Assembly (NCBI GenBank): GCA_050261495.1
Contig: JBLNDI010000145.1
Location: forward strand, 1 to 30,501
DNA from: JBMNKL01 sp050261495
GTDB taxonomy: Bacteria > Bacillota > Clostridia > Acetivibrionales > DTU013
Length of the DNA: 30,501 nt
Reading direction: 5' to 3'
Shown: positions 24,611 through 30,501 of the stretch, in pieces
How positions within the stretch are numbered: the first letter of the stretch is position 1
Layout: each line of letters begins with the position of its first letter
Made by a program: the position numbers and the translations under genes
The notes under the pieces: generated by a model
Databases searched by the model: none
Seen by the model: the letters and a program-made list of their open reading frames with translations, nothing else
What the model was told of the DNA's origin: nothing

Positions 24611-25072
24611 TTATATGGTGAGGTCATTCTCCTCTTTTACAATAGCAGCCTGCCGGAATATTTCCGCAAGAATTAACAGGAAAAAACCTCCGATGATGAA
24701 TACCATGAACAGTATAATAGTGAGAAAAGAATTATAAACAAATATCTTGACAGCATATAAGACCGCAATTGCAAAGCAGCATACCGACATGATTTTAAAG
24801 CTCCGTACATTGTCCATCCGGAAAGGATCCATCCGGTTCAGCGTTTTGAATACCTTGCGAAGTTCATTGACCAGCGCCAATGCAAGGATGCCGGTCAAAT
24901 AAAGGAACGGCAGGAAAAACGCGTAATGTCCGCTTGTGCTTCCTTTCAGCCAATCCAGGTACCACTTCAATATAAATGGCAGTCCCAGAATGATCAATAT
25001 GCCGCCTGCAAATATAATATCCAGGAAATATTTAATGGCAACCGACAAGCTTTTCTCACCAAGTATTCTCAT
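24611..25072 (-). CDS. DUF2975 membrane protein
   Basis: A 153-residue protein with four predicted membrane segments (about residues 14-34, 50-70, 92-112, 117-140) and the loop ELRKVFKTLNRMDPFRMDNVRSFK, typical of DUF2975. I start at the ATG at 25072 (MRILGEKSLS), behind GAAGGGCGG; the 37 upstream in-frame codons are unlike the family. It is the first gene of the cluster, 136 bp before the XRE gene. Such proteins are almost always encoded beside a YozG-like regulator; the function of the pair is not established. Confidence 0.8.
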   Translation of the reverse strand: MRILGEKSLSVAIKYFLDIIFAGGILIILGLPFILKWYLDWLKGSTSGHYAFFLPFLYLTGILALALVNELRKVFKTLNRMDPFRMDNVRSFKIMSVCCFAIAVLYAVKIFVYNSFLTIILFMVFIIGGFFLLILAEIFRQAAIVKEENDLTI

Positions 25073-25188
25073 GGTTATACCGCCCTTCTTGCAAATACTT
25101 CCAAGTGCGCCTTCAGCAAAATACGCTTTCAACGGCGCTGTTTCATAATATGGCGTGCAAAACATATTCTGGCAAAGCGCCAATTCTT

Positions 25189-25255
25189 ATTATACACCAT
25201 GATTTATTTATTATCAATATAAAATTATTGATTATCGATAAAATTTTATTGATAA
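25189..25255 (-). promoter_or_regulatory. Promoter and repeated ATTGATAA sites before DUF2975
   Basis: On the minus strand, -35 TTGATA (25212-25217) and -10 TATAAT (25189-25194) are 17 nt apart. A 9-bp inverted repeat (TTATCAATA at 25211-25219, TATTGATAA at 25247-25255) covers the -35 and the region upstream. A further copy, ATTGATTA, lies at 25227-25234. Three related half-sites so close to the promoter suggest autoregulation by the XRE protein encoded in the cluster. Confidence 0.6.
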
Positions 25256-25296
25256 CCAATTATTACAGTACAGAGTTCTTCGCCAAATAAAGAAAT

Positions 25297-25314
25297 AAAT
25301 GGCGCACGCCATTT
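25297..25314. terminator. Possible terminator hairpin after the coiled-coil gene
   Basis: AAATGGCG and CGCCATTT are perfect complements around CA, so the stem opens to about 6 bp with a 6-nt loop. T-rich stretches follow on both strands. It lies about 110 bp beyond the coiled-coil gene on the minus strand and beyond the decayed leader copy. Confidence 0.45.
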
Positions 25315-25347
25315 TATTTTAAAAGATTTTGGTTCCTCCGTTTTATC

Positions 25348-25398
25348 ATCCTACACCAATACTGCTGCCTGTTACTCCATGGTGAAATGATTTTATCA
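25348..25398 (-). pseudogene. Decayed second copy of the coiled-coil gene leader
   Basis: These 51 bp align without gaps to 25704-25754, the promoter, ribosome site and first codons of the coiled-coil gene 356 bp away, with roughly 80-85 % identity by eye. Here the start TTG-GTG is followed by TAG, the ribosome site GGGGG has become GGCAG, and the -10 TATAAT has become TAAAAT. No coding sequence like the intact gene follows. It looks like the stump of a tandem duplicate. Confidence 0.65.
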
Positions 25399-25424
25399 AA
25401 GTTATCTCAAATAGAAAAGAGGAC

Positions 25425-25715
25425 CTATTTTCGTCCTCCCTCTATTACCTGGATCTTTATATCATGCCGGTCAACCTTCTCTGACAGATTATCGACCTTT
25501 TCCTCGATAACCTCCAGCTTTTCGCAAGTTTGCTTATAACCATCGTATAGAGCGGATATATCCTTCTTCAGTTCAAACTCCATTGCTGTTAACTTGTTCT
25601 CCAACCTACCGACATGGTTTTTTACCCCTTGCATGTCGGCTTCAACCTTGTCAAACCTGACGGAAAACTCTGAATACATCTTTGTTAAAAGCTCAAAAGT
25701 CTTATCCTCCACCAA
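25425..25715 (-). CDS. Small coiled-coil protein of unknown function
   Basis: A 96-residue, highly charged protein with heptad-like spacing over nearly its full length (VRFDKVEADMQGVKNHVGRLE, EKLEVIEEKVDNLSEKVDRHD), predicted to be one long coiled coil. It has no membrane segment or signal peptide. I do not recognise a named family, though short coiled-coil proteins like this recur in clostridial genomes. The start is TTG (25713-25715) 5 nt after AGGGGG, behind an extended -10 promoter. A mutated copy of its leader lies downstream. Confidence 0.7.
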   Translation of the reverse strand: MVEDKTFELLTKMYSEFSVRFDKVEADMQGVKNHVGRLENKLTAMEFELKKDISALYDGYKQTCEKLEVIEEKVDNLSEKVDRHDIKIQVIEGGRK

Positions 25716-25745
25716 TGCTGCCCCCTGTTATTTCGTGATGAAATG

Positions 25746-25751
25746 ATTATA
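25746..25751 (-). promoter_or_regulatory. Extended -10 promoter of the coiled-coil gene
   Basis: In minus-strand sense TGATATAAT is a consensus extended -10 (TG, one base, TATAAT) about 30 bp before the TTG start. TTTAAA stands 17 nt upstream as a weak -35. Confidence 0.55.
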
Positions 25752-25810
25752 TCACATTATAAAGAGCGTTTAAAGGATATTTTAAACAAATACAGCATAT
25801 TCATTCCTAA

Positions 25811-25851
25811 TATAACAAAAGCCGCCCCCGGTTACTCCCTGAAAGCGGCTT
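25811..25851 (-). terminator. Terminator of the serine tRNA pair
   Basis: In minus-strand sense AAGCCGC pairs with GCGGCTT (complements of 25845-25851 and 25819-25825), with a 19-nt purine-rich loop, followed by TTGTTATATT. It begins 3 nt beyond the CCA end of tRNA-Ser(GCT), so it ends the tRNA transcript. Confidence 0.75.
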
Positions 25852-25854
25852 GTT

Positions 25855-25946
25855 TGGCGGAGAAGCGGGGATTCGAACCCCGGCTGGAGTTACCCCCACT
25901 AACGGTTTAGCAAACCGTCCCCTTCGACCTGCTTGGGTACTTCTCC
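25855..25946 (-). tRNA. tRNA-Ser (GCT)
   Basis: In minus-strand sense the gene begins GGAGAAG and ends CTTCTCC, G73 and an encoded CCA. The anticodon loop has GCT flanked by a GGTTT/AAACC stem. The long variable arm (TAGTGGGGGTAACTCCAGC region) and the T-loop GGTTCGAATCC are typical of serine tRNA. Length is 92 nt with CCA. It reads AGC and AGU codons. Confidence 0.97.
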
Positions 25947-25980
25947 AAGATCGAATTACCGATCGAATTGCCGGTATATG

Positions 25981-25995
25981 GATGCCTAAGGCATC
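25981..25995. repeat. Small inverted repeat between the tRNA genes
   Basis: GATGCC-TAA-GGCATC is a perfect 6-bp dyad immediately beyond the CCA end of tRNA-Ser(TGA). It may be a hairpin marking where the dual tRNA transcript is cut. Confidence 0.5.
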
Positions 25996-26086
25996 TGGCG
26001 GAGAGAGTGAGATTCGAACTCACGGTAGCCTCACGACTACGCCGGTTTTCAAGACCGGTGCCTTAAACCAGCTCGACCATCTCTCC
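25996..26086 (-). tRNA. tRNA-Ser (TGA)
   Basis: In minus-strand sense the gene begins GGAGAGA and ends TCTCTCC, G73 and an encoded CCA. The anticodon TGA sits between CCGGTCT and AAAACCGG. A long variable arm and the T-loop GAGTTCGAATCTC identify it as serine. It reads UCN codons, mainly UCA. It is the first of two tRNA genes sharing one promoter. Confidence 0.97.
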
Positions 26087-26111
26087 GTACTATAGTCAAA
26101 CGACAAATCAT

Positions 26112-26140
26112 ATTCTACAATGAAACCACTGTCTTGTCAA
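26112..26140 (-). promoter_or_regulatory. Promoter of the serine tRNA pair
   Basis: On the minus strand, -35 TTGACA (26135-26140) and -10 TAGAAT (26112-26117) are exactly 17 nt apart. The -10 ends 25 bp before the 5' end of tRNA-Ser(TGA), a normal short 5' leader. Confidence 0.8.
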
Positions 26141-26200
26141 TCCTCTAAAATTCTGCGCGTGTTTATTCTGCGGGGCTTGCCGCATACCGGGCTGTACGAA

Positions 26201-26440
26201 CTATAAGCGGCAGCCTGGCAATTCTATTTCAAATATACGTGCGGTGCAGGGTTCAAGCGACACGGTCAGGATCCCTTTTTTGTCATCCCATTCAAAGTCT
26301 CAATCCACGTTTTCAGGATAAGCGCATCTAACCGCCGCGTTTTTCCCGGAAGCCTGTATAATGGGCAATGAGACGGAGCGGACATTCCCTTTTATTCTCC
26401 ATACCGCGACATAGAGCTTCTTCCCGCAATCTTTGTTCCC
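26201..26440 (-). pseudogene. C-terminal remnant of an alpha-galactosidase (GH36-like)
   Basis: Translating the minus strand in the frame that ends at the TAG at 26201-26203 gives about 79 residues that look like the end of a large glycoside hydrolase: GNKDCGKKLYVAVWRIKG, KNAAVRCAYPENV, an in-frame TGA at 26300-26302, then DFEWDDKKGILTVSLEPC and TARIFEIELPG. The pattern of an aromatic-rich beta-sandwich ending in a LTV-LEP-ARIFEI strand fits GH36 alpha-galactosidases as I know them. No start codon or catalytic domain exists here: the upstream part is replaced by serS, whose stop codon is 16 bp away. It fills most of the otherwise gene-free stretch between serS and the tRNA promoter. Confidence 0.65.
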
Positions 26441-26456
26441 AGGATGCCCTTAAAAT

Positions 26457-27731
26457 TTATGCTTTTATAACCTCAAGCCCGCCCATGTATTTTCTCAGCA
26501 CTTCCGGAACAACCACCGAACCGTCGGCCTGCTGGTATGTCTCGAGAATGCACGCCGTTGTCCTTCCGATTGCCACGCCGGAGCCGTTTAAGGTATGGAC
26601 AAATTCCGGCCTCTCTTTAGGACCTCTCCTGAATTTTATATCAGCCCTTCTGGCCTGGAATGATTCAAAATTACTGCATGAAGATATTTCCACGTACCTT
26701 CCGTAACTGGGCATCCAGACTTCGAGATCATACGTCATTGCAGACGAGAAACCCAGGTCCCCGACACAAAGCTTCATTACCCTGTAAGGGAGCCCGAGAA
26801 GCTGCAATACTTCTTCCGCATCATTAGTCAGTTTTTCAAGCTCCTCATATGATGTCTCCGGGAGGGTGAATTTCACCAGTTCCACTTTATTAAACTGGTG
26901 CTGCCTTATGAGTCCCCTGGTATCACGTCCGGCGGAGCCTGCCTCCGCCCTGAAGCATGCGGAATAAGCCGTATGCTTGATAGGCAGATCATTTGCGTCA
27001 AGTATCTGTTCCCTGTACATGTTCGTAACAGGAACCTCGGCAGTGGGTATCAGGAAGAACTCCGTTCCGAAAACTTTAAAAGCGTCCTCTTCAAACTTGG
27101 GAAGCTGCCCGGTCCCCACCATGCTGTTCCTGTGAACCATGAACGGCGGAAAAACCTCTGAATAACCATGTTTTTCCGTGTGGAGGTCCAGCATGAAGTT
27201 CATAAGCGCGCGTTCCAGACGCGCCCCGGCGCCTTTATAAAAAATAAACCGGGCGCCGGTAACTTTGGCAGCAGTTGCAAAGTCAAGTATGCCCAAAGAT
27301 TCCCCGATTTCCCAGTGCGGTTTGACTTCAAAATCGAACTTGCGCGGCTCGCCCCATCTCCTTATCTCCTTGTTATCCATGTCGCTATCGCCTTCAGGCA
27401 CGCTTTCATGCGGTGCGTTTGGAATTGTTAAAAGCAACTCGTCTATCTGGTCGTCCACTTCCTTGATCTGGGCATCAAGTTCCTTTATTTTGCTGGAAAG
27501 CTCTTTCAGCTCTTCCATAAGGGAAGAAGTATCTTTACCTTCCTTTTTATACTGCGGAATGATTTTCGAAGTGGAATTCTGCTTGTTTTTCATTTGTTCG
27601 ACCTGGTATATCAAGAGACGTCTCTTGGCATCAAGAGATAAAAAACCATCTATGTCAAACTTGTCCTTGCTTTTTTTCAAAGCCCTGTTAAGAATATCAG
27701 GATTGCTGCGCAATAGTTTAATATCCAGCAT
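26457..27731 (-). CDS. serS: Seryl-tRNA synthetase
   Basis: A 424-residue class II synthetase of normal length. The N-terminal antiparallel coiled-coil arm (about 27-105) that holds the long variable arm of tRNA-Ser is clear (MKNKQNSTSKIIPQYKK, ELSSKIKELDAQIKEVDDQ). Class II motif 2 is FRAEAGSAGRDTRGLIRQHQF and motif 3 is GVAIGRTTACILETYQ. It charges serine onto tRNA-Ser, including the two tRNAs encoded just downstream. GGGAG lies 12 nt before the ATG, a long spacing. The 134-bp gap upstream is too short for a T-box leader and lacks its conserved elements, so regulation is not of that type. Confidence 0.97.
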   Translation of the reverse strand: MLDIKLLRSNPDILNRALKKSKDKFDIDGFLSLDAKRRLLIYQVEQMKNKQNSTSKIIPQYKKEGKDTSSLMEELKELSSKIKELDAQIKEVDDQIDELLLTIPNAPHESVPEGDSDMDNKEIRRWGEPRKFDFEVKPHWEIGESLGILDFATAAKVTGARFIFYKGAGARLERALMNFMLDLHTEKHGYSEVFPPFMVHRNSMVGTGQLPKFEEDAFKVFGTEFFLIPTAEVPVTNMYREQILDANDLPIKHTAYSACFRAEAGSAGRDTRGLIRQHQFNKVELVKFTLPETSYEELEKLTNDAEEVLQLLGLPYRVMKLCVGDLGFSSAMTYDLEVWMPSYGRYVEISSCSNFESFQARRADIKFRRGPKERPEFVHTLNGSGVAIGRTTACILETYQQADGSVVVPEVLRKYMGGLEVIKA

Positions 27732-27865
27732 ACTAACTTATCACTCCCTGTTTATTTTTTGGTCTGATTCCAAACACCATTTGCAATATACAAACATTAT
27801 ATGTACCACGAATTTATGTTACTACTTTGCTTTATGGAATAAAGCTTTTACAAGCATGAGCTCAT

Positions 27866-28378
27866 TTATTCAGTATAGCTTTTTGTAACGTGTGATTTCC
27901 GCGCAATATCAATCGCCTTGATTTCCTCAGCTGAAAGAGGGTACTTCGACTTCCCTCCTTTAATCGGTTTTGCATAGGTGGAAGAAGCCTCCCTGGAATA
28001 AAGACTGCTTATCACAACACCATCATCATTATTATCCAGCAATGCTATGGAAAAGCTTAAATCGCTGCCCACATTATCAAAAGCATTGTACCTGATGACA
28101 CCCACCTTTTGAATACAGTAAAGCATATTTCTTTTAACCGCGTTAAGCTCGTACTCAATTTCCTTGTTTTTATTAATTACATCATTCACCTTGTTAATAC
28201 AGTCAATTAGCAAATCCTCCATACTGGCCCCGCTTAGGCCGTTCATAAACTTGTTGTACTTTGAAGTTAGTTTTCTTATTTTCTTCCTGTTTGACAAGTT
28301 CATGATAAGCAGTATTAGTATAATTAAAAAATTAATAATAAGAATAACATCAAGCAAATTGTATATTATATCTTCCAT
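27866..28378 (-). CDS. DUF4446 membrane-anchored protein
   Basis: A 170-residue protein with one N-terminal membrane segment (about 8-27) followed by a short coiled coil (about 30-85) and a compact C-terminal domain (IQKVGVIRYNAFDNVGSDLSFSIALLD, GVVISSLYSREASSTYAKPI). This is the DUF4446 family, regularly found directly after parB in Clostridia. Function is unknown; the constant position suggests a role linked to chromosome segregation or sporulation. It starts 27 bp after the parB stop. Confidence 0.88.
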   Translation of the reverse strand: MEDIIYNLLDVILIINFLIILILLIMNLSNRKKIRKLTSKYNKFMNGLSGASMEDLLIDCINKVNDVINKNKEIEYELNAVKRNMLYCIQKVGVIRYNAFDNVGSDLSFSIALLDNNDDGVVISSLYSREASSTYAKPIKGGKSKYPLSAEEIKAIDIARKSHVTKSYTE

Positions 28379-28405
28379 GCTCTCTTATCCCTTCTTCTCA
28401 TGCTG

Positions 28406-29266
28406 TTATGTTTCACGTGAAACATTTATTTTTTCTACAATATTTATAATCCTGTCAAGATCATCGGGGGAATAATATTCAATAAGAATTTTCCCGCTGT
28501 TTTTCCTGTTTATAATTTTTACCTTGGTACCGAATATTTCTCTGAACCTGTCTTCAATAGCTTTATACTCTGCATCGCCGGTTGTTTTTCTTCTATTTTT
28601 CTTTTCGTCCTTGTTCCCTGCAATGCGCTTTACAAGAAGCTCCGTATCACGAACGTTCAACCCTTTCTCTATTATAATTTTTGCGGCTTTCAACTGTAAT
28701 TCGGGATCTTCTATAGATATAAGTGCACGTGCATGACCGCTGCTAATATCACCCGATACAATCATATTTTTTATTCCTTTGCCAAGTGAAAGCAGCCTCA
28801 GGGAATTTGCGACGGCAGGCCTGCTTTTTCCTACCGTTGCCGAAATCTCTTCCTGCGTCATCCCGTAATCGTCAATAAGTTTTTTATAAGCTTCCGCTTC
28901 TTCTATCGGGTTGAGATCTTCGCGTTGAATATTTTCAATCAAGGCAACTTCCATGACCTCCCTGCCCGATAGTTCCCTGATGATTACGGGAACCGTCTGG
29001 AATCCAGCCATTCTCGCAGCTCTCCATCTTCTTTCTCCCGTAACTATCTTATATGTATCGCCTTCACGCTGTACTATCAGGGGCTGGATTATGCCGTGTT
29101 TTTTAATAGATTCGGCAAGCTGCTTTAATTTATCGTCATCAAAACTTTTCCTTGGTTGATCGACATTTGGTTCAATATCATTTATTTTTACCTCTATTAC
29201 ACCGGTATCTTCCGCTTCCGCGGAAGCAATCAATGCCCCCAGGCCTTTTCCTAGTCCTTTTTTCAT
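28406..29266 (-). CDS. parB: Chromosome-partitioning protein ParB (Spo0J)
   Basis: A 286-residue ParB. The N-terminus KKGLGKGLGALI is typical of chromosomal ParB and contacts ParA. The CTP-binding domain has VTGERRWRAARMAG and ALIENIQREDLNPIEEA. The helix-turn-helix (MTQEEISATVGKSRPAVANSLRLL) binds parS. The C-terminal dimerisation domain follows an Lys-rich linker. I start at the ATG at 29266, just after GAGGAGG; an in-frame start 51 nt upstream overlaps parA and gives an Arg-rich segment. The last codons (VSRET, stop) are themselves a parS site. The gene follows parA by 7 bp. Confidence 0.96.
   Translation of the reverse strand: MKKGLGKGLGALIASAEAEDTGVIEVKINDIEPNVDQPRKSFDDDKLKQLAESIKKHGIIQPLIVQREGDTYKIVTGERRWRAARMAGFQTVPVIIRELSGREVMEVALIENIQREDLNPIEEAEAYKKLIDDYGMTQEEISATVGKSRPAVANSLRLLSLGKGIKNMIVSGDISSGHARALISIEDPELQLKAAKIIIEKGLNVRDTELLVKRIAGNKDEKKNRRKTTGDAEYKAIEDRFREIFGTKVKIINRKNSGKILIEYYSPDDLDRIINIVEKINVSRET
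28409..28424. promoter_or_regulatory. parS: parS centromere-like site within parB
   Basis: TGTTTCACGTGAAACA is a perfect 16-bp palindrome identical to the parS consensus known from Bacillus subtilis. It occupies the last five sense codons of parB, directly before its stop codon, as in Bacillus spo0J. ParB loads here and slides as a clamp; ParA and SMC act on the complex. It implies an origin-proximal position on the chromosome. Confidence 0.95.
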
Positions 29267-29273
29267 TCCTCCT

Positions 29274-30047
29274 CTAGACCTCCTCAGAGTAGTCAATAAC
29301 CTCCTGCGCCAACTCAAGATAGCATTCCGCGCCTTTAGATTTAGGATCGTAAAGTATTATCGGTAGTCCAAAACTTGGGGCTTCGCTAAGCCTCACATTT
29401 CTTGGAATGACTGTACGGTATACTTTATTTTTAAAATATTTCTTTACGTCTTCCACTACTTGAATGGATAGATTGGTACGTGCATCAAACATTGTAAGCA
29501 CAACTCCCTCAACATCCAGCGAAGGATTCAGGTGCTTTTGTACAAGCTTAACTGTATTCATCAGCTGGCTCAATCCCTCAAGGGCGTAATACTCGCATTG
29601 AATGGGAACCAATATCGTGTCTGCAGCTGTTAAAGCATTTAGTGTCAAGAGTCCAAGCGACGGCGGGCAATCTATAAGTATAAATTCATACTTGTCTTTT
29701 ATATCGTGAATAGCCGCCTTTAACCTGGTTTCCCTGGATATGACAGAAACAAGCTCAACCTCGGCTCCTACCAAGTTTATATTTGAAGGACATATTAAAA
29801 GGTTATCAATACATGTTTTAATTAATGCTTTCTCTATGTCTTCTTCATTAATTATGATTTCATATATTGATTTTTCTATGACATTTTTATCTATTCCCAG
29901 GCCGCTCGTTGTATTTCCCTGCGGGTCAATATCTATAATTACAACCTTTTTCCCTTTATAAGCAAGACACGAACTCAGGTTGACAGCTGTGGTAGTTTTT
30001 CCGACTCCGCCCTTCTGGTTCGCTATTGCGATAACCTTGGCCAACAT
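29274..30047 (-). CDS. parA: Chromosome-partitioning ATPase ParA (Soj)
   Basis: A 257-residue ParA of the short chromosomal type without an N-terminal helix-turn-helix. The deviant Walker A motif NQKGGVGKTTTAVNL is at about 10-24, the A' motif VVIIDIDPQGNTTSGLG near 38, and Walker B FILIDCPPSLGLLTLNAL near 120. It binds DNA non-specifically as an ATP dimer and is released by ParB at parS; in spore-formers it also affects DnaA and sporulation control. I start at the ATG at 30047, 5 nt after AGGAG; an ATG 15 nt upstream lies before that site. It heads the parA-parB-DUF4446 run. Confidence 0.96.
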   Translation of the reverse strand: MLAKVIAIANQKGGVGKTTTAVNLSSCLAYKGKKVVIIDIDPQGNTTSGLGIDKNVIEKSIYEIIINEEDIEKALIKTCIDNLLICPSNINLVGAEVELVSVISRETRLKAAIHDIKDKYEFILIDCPPSLGLLTLNALTAADTILVPIQCEYYALEGLSQLMNTVKLVQKHLNPSLDVEGVVLTMFDARTNLSIQVVEDVKKYFKNKVYRTVIPRNVRLSEAPSFGLPIILYDPKSKGAECYLELAQEVIDYSEEV

Positions 30048-30084
30048 TTTCACTCCTGACATTTATTTATAAGAAGCTTAAGAT

Positions 30085-30135
30085 ATTATAACATAAAATG
30101 ATAAATTATAACAATTATTATTCAGCCGGCGTCAA
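30085..30135 (-). promoter_or_regulatory. parAB promoter region with two extended -10 boxes
   Basis: On the minus strand two TGTTATAAT extended -10 elements occur (TATAAT at 30105-30110 and 30085-30090). A -35 TTGACG (30130-30135) stands 19 nt before the first; TTGTTA stands 18 nt before the second. The nearer -10 lies about 40 bp before the parA ATG. Either or both may be used. Confidence 0.55.
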
Positions 30136-30165
30136 TGAACATATCGCCGCTTCACAAGCTTCCGG

Positions 30166-30187
30166 CATATATATAACATATATATAA
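30166..30187. repeat. Tandem 11-bp repeat next to the intron end
   Basis: CATATATATAA occurs twice in exact tandem (30166-30176 and 30177-30187), directly beside the inferred 3' end of the group II intron. It might be a slipped duplication or a feature of the insertion target. Confidence 0.6.
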
Positions 30188-30190
30188 AAA

Positions 30191-30340
30191 ATCGGGTAGG
30201 AGGCTACCCATTAGTTGAGTAGCCGACCTCCCACACCACCGTACGTACCGTTCGGTATACGGCGGTTCCAAAGTTTACACTAAACATGCAGAATAGCATT
30301 CAACAAAACTGAGATATCCAGCACGCTTAAAGCGTGCTAT
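30191..30340 (-). mobile_element. 3' end of a truncated group II intron
   Basis: In minus-strand sense 30340-30275 reads IARFKRAGYLSFVECYSACLV and a stop, like the C-terminus of an intron reverse transcriptase. About 5 nt later comes domain V (30231-30269): ACCGCCGTATACC, a GAAC loop, GGTACGTACGGTGGT, a 34-nt bulged hairpin with the CGC triad. Domain VI follows (GGCTAC...GTAGCC) and the end CCTACCCGAT near 30191. The layout stop codon, domain V, domain VI is typical of bacterial group II introns. Upstream of 30340 the match stops and different sequence begins, so the reverse transcriptase and domains I-IV are missing from this copy. A perfect palindrome (AGCACGCTT, A, AAGCGTGCT; 30320-30338) lies at the broken end. 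It cannot be active in cis. Confidence 0.75.
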
Positions 30341-30397
30341 GGATAGGACTAAAGACAGAATTGGGCTATGGGCAGTTCGCCTGCATATTTCGGCCGC

Positions 30398-30472
30398 ATC
30401 CGGACACTGATTCCGGCAACATCCGGACAGCGTTTCGGAATTATCCGGACAGCATAACGGCATATCCGGACA
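30398..30472 (-). mobile_element. Four-copy TGTCCGGAT repeat array, IS21-like end
   Basis: ATCCGGACA occurs four times at 30398, 30421, 30443 and 30464, at 23-, 22- and 21-bp steps, about two helical turns apart. In minus-strand sense each is TGTCCGGAT. Multiple spaced terminal repeats with this sequence flavour, starting with TGT, are known from IS21-family ends, where the transposase binds. Orientation suggests the element's outer end near 30472 and its body towards lower coordinates, but only about 130 bp remain before the intron fragment. No istA or istB coding sequence is in the window. Assignment rests on pattern memory. Confidence 0.45.
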
Positions 30473-30501
30473 CCTTGTCGAATGATTAAAAAATCAGGTA
30501 C

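Noticed and set aside
27791..27806. ACAT-N3-ATGT match upstream of serS, like the sorE/E2 operator core
   Set aside because: Only the 8-base core matches, in very AT-rich DNA; a chance hit of this kind is expected in a window this size.
27732..27865. T-box riboswitch upstream of serS
   Set aside because: The 134-bp gap is too short and lacks the T-box sequence and an antiterminator. An inverted repeat (GCTTTAT, GGA, ATAAAGC) is present, but a T-run follows it only on the plus strand.
30275..30463. 62-codon minus-strand open frame at the right edge
   Set aside because: Only its last ~21 codons resemble an intron reverse-transcriptase end; the first part runs through the repeat array and is not a gene.
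1..30501. CRISPR array, prophage or rRNA operon
   Set aside because: No regular 28-37-bp repeats with spacers, no phage structural genes and no rRNA sequence were seen.

Overview
The window looks like chromosomal DNA of an anaerobic, spore-forming, low-to-mid G+C Gram-positive bacterium of the class Clostridia. Evidence: spore genes (yabG, a CotS-family coat protein, bofA), a four-subunit pyruvate:ferredoxin oxidoreductase, purine-rich Shine-Dalgarno sequences before most starts, and the parA-parB-DUF4446-serS order common near the replication origin in Clostridia. I cannot name the species. Except for the vanW-type gene, every real gene is on the minus strand, so transcription runs from high to low coordinates.

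Layout from low to high coordinates. 1-11700 is a catabolic block. Read in the direction of transcription it has an L-sorbose-1-phosphate reductase homologue (sorE-like) on its own promoter, then a run of E2, E3 and fused E1 of a 2-oxoacid dehydrogenase complex, a DeoR-family regulator, a sorbitol-6-phosphate dehydrogenase homologue, a PHP-domain phosphoesterase and a rhamnulokinase-type sugar kinase. 11800-13820 holds two spore genes (yabG and a cotS homologue). 14018-17053 is the por operon (gamma, delta, alpha, beta) with a clear promoter and terminator. 17314-18653 holds bofA, a yaaL/DUF2508 gene and a Nudix hydrolase. 18979-20787 (+) is a membrane-anchored VanW/G5 wall protein, convergent with a YflT-like stress protein. 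21531-25072 is a probable envelope-stress cluster: DUF2975, a small XRE regulator, a DUF4173-type membrane protein and a DUF4097 protein. 25425-27731 carries a small coiled-coil gene with a duplicated leader, two serine tRNA genes, a decayed alpha-galactosidase tail, and serS. 27866-30047 is DUF4446-parB-parA, with a perfect parS inside the 3' end of parB. The right edge is a scar: the 3' end of a group II intron next to repeats resembling an IS21-type end.

Two things stand out. First, the kinase, sorE-like reductase and srlD-like dehydrogenase could together turn a ketohexose into fructose-6-phosphate through a 1-phosphate and hexitol-6-phosphate, without a PTS; they share a locus with a complete NAD-linked 2-oxoacid dehydrogenase. 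Second, the promoters of the dehydrogenase operon, the por operon and the sorE-like gene each carry a related dyad (AACAT/ATGTT half-sites) at or just after the -10 box. This suggests one regulator links sugar entry with both pyruvate-oxidising enzymes; the DeoR protein encoded in the block is the obvious candidate. All functions are read from sequence; no searches were run.
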